From: Phyto melanocephala
Lineage: Eukaryota; Arthropoda; Insecta; Diptera; Rhinophoridae
Reading direction: 5' to 3'
DNA: 64,000 bases
NCBI GenBank assembly: GCA_941918925.1
Contig: OW799237.1
Coordinates: 57,769,997 to 57,833,996, forward strand
The notes beneath the pieces were generated by a model, which was given only the letters and a program-made list of their open reading frames with translations, searched no databases and was not told the DNA's origin. The position numbers and the translations under genes were made by a program. Shown here one piece after another: positions 56,646-64,000 of this stretch. The stretch's first letter is position 1, and each line of letters opens with the position of its first letter.

Positions 56646-57775
56646 AGTGTTGCCAATTTAGCTGTTTTATGGCTAGATTTAGCTATTTTTGAAAACGCTT
56701 AGCTAGGAAAATCTGCTTTTAGCTACAAGGCATTTTTTAGCCATTCCTATATATTTTTAAGCCTTTTTAGTCATTTTTTGTTTTTAGCTTTTAAGTTTTG
56801 TTATTGTTTCGTTTCCTAATAATAATGACAAACGCTTCTAAAAAATGTTCTTTTAACTACTAAAAATTGCATCGATGGGAACCTCTTTAAAATATTACAT
56901 GAACAAACAATCAATCAGTAAAAAAATCAACCAAGCATGTGTATTTAATAAATAAATAAGAGAAATAAACAAAATATTCCCAGAAGTTTATGAAGAAATG
57001 GTTATGGTTAAATGTGAAATTAATGCAAAATTATATGATTTAACTGTTTACTCTGAAACCGAAAAACACATAAATGGTATCGGATATACATATTATCAAG
57101 ACCAAGCCTTAACCTTTTAATCCAGTGAATTTTAAGCTATAACAGCACGAGGATACACTAGCTGTGTAAAAGGCTTTCCAATAAGAGTGATATCTTTAAA
57201 AGAAAACAAACTTATTGTTAAGGAAATTCAAAAGTTTTTTATTTAATATGAAGTACAATCGATACAATTAAGTTCTAAATAAAACGTCATTCAAATGGCC
57301 TCCACGATTTCTTCTGCAGGAACGAATTCGTTGTACGCAATTTTCGAGCATTTTTTACACTAACTCAAGTCGTATGTCATTTATGGCACGTTTACTATTG
57401 ACTTATAAAGATTGAATAGAGTTTGGTTTATTTCGAAAGACCACTATTTTATTTTTTCTATATTCTTTTTTTTATATGCCACTTTAAAGGGATTGATAAA
57501 TGCTGTTATTAATATGAAGTACCACATAATTATTTTAAATTGATAGGATCTAAAGAAAGCTAGGAAGACAATGAGAATAAAAGCTGATGATAATATGTAC
57601 TTTTAACACTATTTTAACAATTCTTGTACTTTATAACAAGTCAAAGATATATTGACTTAAATTTTATTATATTTTTTTTTAAATAAATTTTTATTTTTTT
57701 ATTCAAATATTTAGCCATTTTTTAGCTTTTTTTAACTAGCTTTTAGCCATTTTTTTCAAGAATTTTAGCCATTTT
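56646..57775. mobile_element. TTAGC-rich segment, possibly hAT-like
   Basis: It starts ACAGTGTTGCCAATTTAGCT, and CAGTGTTGCCA resembles hAT termini. TTAGC or AGCCATTTTT motifs are repeated many times in the first about 150 bp and the last about 100 bp, all in the same direction. No matching right TIR or target duplication was found. The interior has a short coding-like stretch, EINKIFPEVYEEMVMVKCEI (56961 onward), and a mariner fragment. The block lies exactly between repeat blocks B and A'. Confidence 0.35.
57268..57425 (-). pseudogene. Tc1/mariner transposase C-terminal remnant
   Basis: The reverse strand ends MLENCVQRIRSCRRNRGGHL, NDVLFRT, stop. The RGGHLNDVLFRT terminus is typical of this transposase group. 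Upstream, INDIRLELV continues in frame after one stop. It is about 50 codons long, with no catalytic residues left. Confidence 0.6.
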
Positions 57776-57997
57776 TGTGTCATGTGTCAAATGTAACGAT
57801 AATTATCCAAATTTTGTGCTTTTATTCTTCCAAAAACATTACATGCTGACCAAACGGAGACACTATGAGCAAATATGTCAGTTATTTGTATTTTCAGAAG
57901 AATTTGAGATAGAAAAATGGTTTCCTTTAAATTCTTGCAACCCCAAATAATAAATTAAGTACTTCAAGAGACATTTAATATTTTTCAGTTCGATGTG
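57776..57997 (-). repeat. Inverted-pair repeat, block A'
   Basis: Inverted counterpart of 54489-54744. Confidence 0.7.
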
Positions 57998-58307
57998 CAT
58001 TTTTTAGAAAATTATGGGATATTAACTCAAAATTTTAAATTTTTTTATTTTACTGAGTTTATTATTTTGCTTTATTATTGAACTTATATGTTTTTAAAAC
58101 TTATAATCAAAACTTAAATCTTAAACGTCCCGAAACTGTTTTTTTACACCAAAGCGAATCTAGTGTCTTCTATTGAACAATGGTAGCGTAGTTTTAATTG
58201 CAGTAAGTTTTGTGAATATTTTTAACATATAAATGGATATAGATGTTTATTTACCCATGCAAAAAGACACAATTAGTTCGACGCCAGCCCGACTTTGATG
58301 AAGGTGT

Positions 58308-58669
58308 GCAAACACCAAGAAAACATACAATTTAACGATACATAGATGCCATCAGACTCTCCCGACCTTTCTTTCTATTGTTATCATAACATTGTATATA
58401 TATATATATATATATTTATGTTATATATCTAATAGGGTGATGTGGCGCTTTCTACTGTTGTTTAGAAATTTAATAAGAATTTAATAAACATTAGTCATTT
58501 TCCATTTTTCCCATAGTCAAAAAATGTTTGCCCCTGCTGTGACTTATAACAGAGTACTTCAACTTTAATGTTTTGCGATTTAAGCCCTACACCACGCTAC
58601 CAACATAGTTTCTATACTTAAGCCTAAGTTCAACATTTCATGTAATCTGTTGTCAATCTTCATACAAAT
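58308..58669 (-). repeat. Inverted-pair repeat, block B'
   Basis: Inverted counterpart of 56325-56643. It contains a 20-plus-bp (AT)n expansion at 58395-58417 inside the homologous region. Confidence 0.7.
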
Positions 58670-58731
58670 AAAATTCGTAAGAAATGCCTTAAAATATTGT
58701 TGCCTTATCAATAGTCTGTTTATAACACGAA

Positions 58732-59365
58732 TAAGTAAGAGCACTATATTCGGCTGTGCGGAAATTTTTATACCCACTACCCATTTGATGTGCTTTTATA
58801 CAACAATATTTATTATTTTGCTATGAATAGTGATCGCTATGGAATAAGACTAAAATATGTATTACTTTCTTTGTATAACTTTGATATGCAAGTAAAATAT
58901 TTTGGGAAATTTAGTCTTACAATGAAAGTGGACGTTAAAGAAGGCGTGTCAATAAAGTTTCTGCTAATAAATACAACTTAGATATTTCAATATAGTCCTT
59001 TATTCATCATCAAATCTTTGTCTATAGAGAAATTAAATGAATTTAAAATAAAGCGATATTTGGAAAGTCGACGTTAAGAAGGTCGTGCCCCCTTCATTTT
59101 CTGTCTTGCATTACGAGCTATAACTGTCTTTCTTATATTCTGATTTAGACCATTTTCAATACAATACGAACTTTGTGTATCGGGAATATTTTGGCAAAAC
59201 TTGATCCGCCTAGCTTTTTCGGTTCGAGTTCTATCGTGCTTTCAACAGACGGACAATGGGAGAGACGTATGGCCATAGCTAGATAGCCATAAAATGAAGC
59301 CCCGAGTCAAAAAATATATCTTTATGGGTTTTAAAATAAATATTTTTTTGGTGGCAGTTATAAAA
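58732..59365 (-). mobile_element. DINE-1-like repeat
   Basis: The 3' end AGTAAGAGCACTATATTCGG is at 58735 with a damaged hairpin (CGGCTGTGCGGAA). GGACGTTAAAGAAGGCGTGT is at 58931 and CTTGCATTACGAGCTATAAC at 59104. CTTTCAACAGACGGACAATG is at 59239, and the ATATATCTTTATGGGTTTTA box at 59320. The 5' end is lost in TTTTTGGTGGCAGTTATAAA. It is shorter than the 1583 copy through a middle deletion. Confidence 0.65.
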
Positions 59366-59611
59366 AAAGGACAAAGCATGTAAGACTTCTAATACAATAT
59401 TGATAACAAGCTTTCATCACTATAACTAAGCAGACGAAGACGCATGCACTCGTTAAGGTTTAATGAAATACGGAACACTACTTTTTAGAAGTTTTTGATA
59501 TTCTTTATCCTTCTTCTTCTTTTGTCTGCTGTATCTTTATGTGTTTTCTGTACTAAATTGGCTCCAAAGTTTGACAAAAATGCGCATAAAAGTACCTTCG
59601 TTGACATATAT

Positions 59612-60090
59612 ATTTATTATTTATTTATTTATTTGAGTCTATGAATTATAGATCCTTACAGACTATAAAGCAGTACATAAAAATTGTTTAATACTAGTTA
59701 TTCAAAAACAAAATAATTTTACATTTCACAAGATTAACATTTAAGGAAAAATCAATAATGTTGATAAAGCTTGAACTCGGTACAAATACTTAAAAATGGA
59801 TTGAAGTTGGCATAGTTCGTTCTGAAAACTTTGGCTGATAGGAAATCAGAGCAAATTCATCTTTTTATTAAATGTAGAACAAACGTGACATTTAGTATTG
59901 CTGTTCGACTTTTTAAAGTTGGCAGCTTCACTAGTGCAAGTCTACTAAGTAGTGTAAGGCGGCAGGTTTAACGAACTCCACTGTAAGCCACGTAGACAAA
60001 ATAACAGAAACTGTTTTTGCACAGATTCAATGCTATTGATGTAAACATTGTAAGTTGGATCCCAAATTAATGAACTATACTATAGGCCTG
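59612..60090 (-). pseudogene. LINE 3' end (same family as 48520-51510)
   Basis: The reverse strand reads WDPTYNVYINSIESVQKQFL, LFCLRGL and, further on, RLALVKLPTLKSRTAILNVT, FVLHLIKR. This is the standard C-terminal region of Jockey/CR1-type ORF2. A short 3' UTR follows, ending in AAATA-type repeats (TTTA)n at 59612-59632 on the plus strand. A stop after PYT-like sequence and a frameshift break it. It is strongly 5'-truncated. Confidence 0.65.
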
Positions 60091-60253
60091 ATAAGGAAAT
60101 ATACAATTGTATGATTAATTAGTTTAATCCCTCAAAATATTAAACACAATTTTTATACGTTTAATAGAAAAATTTTAGCCAGCAGAGTACACCACTATTG
60201 TCCAGCTACAAAATTACATTCGCTAGTAACAAACGGAAATACATTCAAAAATA

Positions 60254-61352
60254 TCTATATATACAAGAGTGAAACTCTGTGTGTGTGTTAGCTATAGGCT
60301 CCGAAACTGTAAAACCGATCGGGCTCAAGCTTTGGTAAGTTGTTGTACACATACGAGGGAGTGTTTATGGGTGCAAAAAAGTGGGCAGGGCCACGCCCAT
60401 AAAAAATTAGTTATCATTTTTAGCTACTTGCACTTGACCGATTTTTCTCAAACTTTGCACACATATCGAGCTGTCATGACTAAATAATTTCCTGATCAGA
60501 AAAGTGGGCGGGGCTACGCCCCTAAAAAGTTTTTATTTTGAGGTACTTACACTGGACGGATTTTTCTGAAACTTTGCACACATATTGAGCTGTTATGACT
60601 TTATAATTTCGTGATTAAAAAAGTCGGCAGGGCCACGCCCATAAAAAAAAGTTATAATTTTGAGGTTCTTGCACTGGACCGATTTTTTTGAAACTTTGCA
60701 CACATATCGAGCTGTCATGACTAAATAATTTCCTGATCAGAAAAGTGGGCGGGGCTACGCCCCTAAAAAAGTTTTTATTTTGAGGTACTTACACTGGACG
60801 GATTTTTCTGAAACTTTGCACACATATTGAGCTGTTATGACTTTATAATTTCGTGATTAAAAAAGTCGGCAGGACCACGCCCATAAAAAAAAGTTATAAT
60901 TTTGAGGTTCTTGCACTGGACCGATTTTTTTGAAACTTTGCACACATATCGAGCTGTCATGACTAAATAATTTCGTGACAAGAAAAGTGGGCAGTGCCAC
61001 GCCCATAAAAAAAGGTCTCATTTTGAGGTACTTGCACTAGACCGATTTTTCTGAAACTTTGCACACATATTGAACTATTGTGACTTTACAATATCGTGAT
61101 TAGAAAAGTGGGCAGGGCCACGCCCTTAAAAAATATTATAATTTTGAGGTACTTGCACTGCACCGATTCTTCTGAAACTTTGCACACATATTGAGCTGTT
61201 ATGACTTTACAATTTCGTGATTAGAAAAGTGGGCAGTGCCACGCCCATAAAAAAAATATAATTTTTAGGTTTTTGCACTTGATATTCAATTAAAATTCAG
61301 CATGCATTTTGATTCATTAAGGGGCGTAGCAACGCGCGCCAGGTTTGTCTAG
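60254..61352 (+). mobile_element. Helitron-like element with internal tandem array
   Basis: It begins A|TCTATATATACAAGAGTG and ends GGTTTGTCTAG|T. The 5' TC, 3' CTRR and insertion between A and T are the Helitron signature. Fifteen bases before CTAG is a hairpin, GCGT-AGCA-ACGC, in a GC-rich context (61324-61335). The interior is mostly an array of about 121-bp units. No Rep/helicase is encoded, so it is non-autonomous. The left boundary is less certain than the right. Confidence 0.6.
60381..61262. repeat. Tandem array, about 7.3 units of about 121 bp
   Basis: AACTTTGCACACATAT occurs at 60451, 60570, 60692, 60812, 60934, 61055 and 61176 (spacings 119-122 bp). GGGC(A/G)GGGC(C/T)ACGCCC lies once per unit. 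The first four units alternate between two types. TCGAGCTGTCATGACTAAAT...CCTGATCAG and TTGAGCTGTTATGACTTTAT...CGTGATTAA give a dimeric higher-order repeat of about 242 bp. Confidence 0.9.
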
Positions 61353-61711
61353 TTTTAAAATATTGATAAATTTAAAAAAAATCTGTTCAACACTTTAAAA
61401 ATCTTGGCATCAGATTAAATACCGATAAAGTTATTCGGTAGCAAGCAGCGAATAGAGTCACTTCGTAAGAGCAAAAATTATATGATAATTTTTAAGAAAA
61501 AGAATGAATGCACATTTTTGTATATTGACTCTTATAAACTTAATGAAGGAACTTTATTGATAATAGTAAAAGATATGCCTTTTAGGTGAATGGTATTTTC
61601 TTAGAACCTATAACTAGCAGCACTAAATTCAATAAAATCTTATTTGATATGTTTCTATTGGCTCAGTTTGATAAGCTTATTGGTTATTTGACGAAGAGTT
61701 ATTTTCGTTAA
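61353..61711. other. AT-rich spacer
   Basis: Nothing recognised. Confidence 0.4.
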
Positions 61712-61942
61712 ATATCTATTTTAATAAAAAGCATTGGTGTATTTAAAAATTCTCAAGTCTATATCGAAATACCACTACCTCCAGAAAAGCCTGTTGCTTG
61801 GTCCTTTTTAAAGGCTGCCGAAATCACAATTCCAAATGTTTTTGCAGATAACAATGGTCAGATTTTTAAAACCAACAGAAAACTTTTCGTGCCTCAATTA
61901 GCATATATTAGTATGACAGATATATGGTTCCAAATGTCATAA
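61712..61942 (+). other. Coding-like open frame, unidentified
   Basis: 76 codons lie between stops with no early Met. The core reads VYIEIPLPPEKPVAWSFLKA, AEITIPNVFADNNGQIFKTN, RKLFVPQLAYISMTDIWFQM. Balanced residue use, prolines and a Trp make this much more protein-like than its surroundings. It could be an exon or a transposon fragment. CTCAAG at 61752 and TTTTTGCAG at 61840 are possible acceptors. No family recognised. Confidence 0.35.
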
Positions 61943-62300
61943 GCATGTGTTATAAAAAATTTACCGTGAGAATAATTTTATAAATTTATAACTACAAAAA
62001 TGCGCAACCCTTTTATGTGGTCTGATGACACAAAATTAGTTTCTTTTCCGACATGCATATCCTCAGATTTGTGCAGGTAAACTAGAAATGATAGTTGCAG
62101 TGTTTTACTACAAAGAGTATGTAAGCTTGGAGGTAAAATTTAGCCGCACCATTCTTATATATATTTTAGCATCAAAACCATAGTTTTGTTAATTAATAAA
62201 GACAATAAATTTTTGTACATGTGTTATTTGAATTTAAACTTATCCTCCTCTATAAAAAAAATTCAAACCAGTATTTTCTTTATCGGAAACTCGCAGTAAC
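61943..62300. other. AT-rich spacer before the LINE
   Basis: No feature recognised. The LINE 5' edge lies somewhere in 62280-62350. Confidence 0.4.
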
Positions 62301-62358
62301 GAGAACTAATTAAAACCTAAGTAGTTCATGTTCATGTTTCAAGGAAACAATTTCGGAG

Positions 62359-63725
62359 GTGGGCAACTTGGCTTCCGTTATTGATAAAGCATCAAGAAGA
62401 ATAGAGAACGAGGGATCGGATCCAAAGGTGAGCTTTAAGCATCCCCAGCCACACAAGACTGGCGAGGAATCCGACACCTCTGACTCAAATATAGAAGATG
62501 CTGACACTACGGTGTTATGCACAAAGGATACCTATGAGGTAGATAAAATGGTTGAGAAAGTAAGTGCAAGCATTGCCAAACTCACAACAGACAAAATAAG
62601 AACTCTCTCCGGAGCGCAGCAAAGGAAGACTGCCAAACAGAAACAGAGAGTAAATAAGAAAGGTCAGCGGGATGTCCCTAAAGAGAAAGACTCATCTACA
62701 CCCATTTCTACCGAAAAGGTTAAGAGGATTCGATCTCCAGAGGAACAGAACACCGTTGGCAATACTAAAAAGAAAAAAATTTACCAGCAGGGAAGTAAAA
62801 CGGTTAACATTTCCCAACTCCCGAAAGAAGACCCTCCGGCCAATCTGAAAGGAGAAGGAAATGAACCAATAGCTTTAACCTCTAAACAGGCGAAAGCGGT
62901 AGCTAAAAGTACAGGTGATGATGGAACAGCCGGAAAAAAACCCCACCATCACGTAAAAGAAAGCCGGAAGAAAAATCGGCTAAGGAGCAACCCACGTATG
63001 CGAAAGTGGCCAGAAGGAAGATTACAGAGGAGCTATGCTATGCTGTTATCGACTCCAATAGCGCATCGGGCAAAATTCCAATGGCACATCAGAAGGAAGT
63101 AGAGAATGCCATAAATGAGAGGATTGTGCAGTATGTCCTGGAAGCAGATGATAATGCTCCACAGATCCATATATATAGCTGTAGGTTCGCCAGGGAAATA
63201 CTGTTTCTACAACTAGAATCAGACACCTGCGCACATGTTATGAAAGACCTAGTGGGAGGCATACCAGCCCCATGGGAGGGTGGCAAACTTGCCATGGTGA
63301 AAAAGGCCGATATCCCATCCCTAACCAAGGTTTCATTTTTCGTTAAAGGTTGGGGCAGCAAACTTGATAGCAAAACCATGCTTAGGATCATTGGCAAGTA
63401 AAATAGAGGTCTGGAAGTAGACAAATGGGATGTTTTCCATCGTGAGGAAACTGACGATGGCACCCTAGTAGTTGCAGGGGTGGATAAACCCTCCATGTCT
63501 TACCTCGAGGAGCAAAAGGGAAAGGTGTACTTCGCGAGTACAACTATTTTCTTCAAAGTTGGTAAGACGCCCATTGGTTGGACACATAATCCAACGGAGA
63601 AAAAAGATCACGACGACGAAGCAAAGGAGGTTAAAGAAGATGAAGGCCACCCCGTGCCAATGAAGACAGAAGAGTTGGAGATAGCTCAATCCCATGAAGA
63701 ATCTCTTTTAGCCGAACAACAATGA
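62359..63725 (+). pseudogene. LINE ORF1 (gag-like, DUF4780-like C-terminus), one frameshift and one stop
   Basis: About 455 codons. Part one (62359 to about 62940) is charged and low-complexity (KKGQRDVPKEKDSSTP, RIRSPEEQ, NTKKKKIYQQ). The frame changes at an A7/C4 run near 62934-62945, after which it reads KKTPPSRKRKPEEKSAKEQP. Next come TYAKVARRKITEELCYAVID, HIYSCRFAREILFLQLESD, CAHVMKDLVGGIPAPWEGGK and LTKVSFFVKGWGSKLD. A CAA-to-TAA type stop at 63399 interrupts it. The rest, RGLEVDKWDVFHREETDDGT then LVVAGVDKPSMSYLEEQ and TTIFFKVG, follows the pattern of the DUF4780 domain found in insect LINE ORF1s. It ends in an acidic tail, EEVKEDEG-like to AEQQ. Confidence 0.7.
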
Positions 63726-64000
63726 TACTGCTCTTGCAGATCAATCTAGATCGGAGCAGAACGGCTACACAAGCTTTGAGGGAAAATATAACTAAAGGTT
63801 AGATACACATAGTTGTCATTCAGGAACCCTGGACTGTTAAAGACAGAGTCAATGGCTTGAATGAGTGTGATTACCAATTATTTTATGCTAAAACTGGGTC
63901 TCGACACAGAACATGTATACTTTGTCATAAGGGATTAAATTTTCTTTTTTCCCCAGATTTATCTACAGCGGACGCCACTACCTTAATACATGGCTCACGC
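63722..64000 (+). pseudogene. LINE ORF2 start: APE-type endonuclease, partial
   Basis: The ATG at 63722-63724 overlaps the ORF1 stop (63723-63725) in ATGA, suggesting termination-reinitiation coupling in the parent element. It reads MILLLQINLDRSRTATQALR, ENITKG, stop (TAG at about 63799), IHIVVIQEPWTVKDRVNGL. LQINL and the QEPW motif containing the catalytic Glu are the first endonuclease blocks. The in-frame TAG shows decay. The remainder lies beyond the window. Confidence 0.7.

Larger units (their letters stand above)
62300..64000 (+). mobile_element. 5' part of an APE-type LINE, running off the window
   Basis: The element comprises a 5' leader, ORF1 (62359-63725) and the first about 90 codons of ORF2 at the window edge. 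Composition becomes much less AT-rich than the flanks. ORF1 carries a DUF4780-like C-terminal part and ORF2 an endonuclease of the LQINL-x-RSRTATQAL type used by RNase H-bearing insect LINEs. It could be the same family as 17029-19429, but the two pieces do not overlap. One frameshift and two premature stops show it is inactive. Confidence 0.75.

Noticed and set aside
60381..61262. CRISPR array
   Set aside because: Units are contiguous 121-bp tandem repeats without unique spacers, in a eukaryotic sequence.

Overview
The window looks like intergenic or heterochromatic DNA from a higher dipteran, most probably a calyptrate fly of the blowfly/house-fly type. This is an inference from its very high A+T content, short (about 60-75 bp) predicted introns, and many copies of a Helitron-derived repeat built like Drosophila INE-1/DINE-1. 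I found no complete host protein gene, no convincing tRNA or rRNA gene, no CRISPR array and nothing bacterial. Nearly everything recognisable is transposable-element material, most of it decayed.

Layout. 0-16 kb: two DINE-like repeats (1.6-3.2 kb; 6.6-9.3 kb, the second split by a PIF/Harbinger element with a CAG duplication), a MITE at 4.1-4.6 kb, a plus-strand DINE-like copy at 11.8-12.6 kb and a Tc1/mariner remnant at 14.2 kb. 16.6-20.2 kb: one DINE-like repeat split by two insertions of the same RNase H-bearing LINE in opposite orientations, each with a target-site duplication. 20.8-24.4 kb: more DINE-like copies, one hit by a DD41D mariner that has turned into a foldback element. 27.0-29.9 kb: a Transib (RAG1-related) element with both ends and a CGTCG duplication, then a second Transib remnant. 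32.3-34.1 kb: a badly decayed LINE. 34.3-38 kb: a MITE and two mariner remnants. 39.7-44.7 kb: DINE-like copies and a LINE fragment.

46.2-52.5 kb: a DINE-like repeat split by a piggyBac remnant (TTAA duplications, all three catalytic Asp regions visible), followed by a reverse-strand Jockey/CR1-like LINE and another DINE-like arm. 52.5-54.3 kb: a mariner remnant carrying a hAT-type element (14-bp inverted repeats, 8-bp ATTACAGC duplication). That element contains what look like three spliced exons of an unidentified gene. 54.5-58.7 kb: paired inverted repeat blocks around a TTAGC-rich, possibly hAT-like segment. 58.7-61.4 kb: a DINE-like copy, a LINE 3' end and a Helitron (5' TC, 3' hairpin and CTAG) with an internal array of about 121-bp units. 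62.3-64.0 kb: the 5' part of an RNase H-type LINE candidate, with a DUF4780-like ORF1 and the start of the ORF2 endonuclease overlapping in ATGA.

The parts do not form a pathway. The dominant pattern is nested insertion: most elements with identifiable ends sit inside an older DINE-like or other transposon copy, so their target sites and relative ages can be read directly. The best candidates for something undescribed are the exon-bearing hAT element, the foldback mariner and the tandem-array Helitron.
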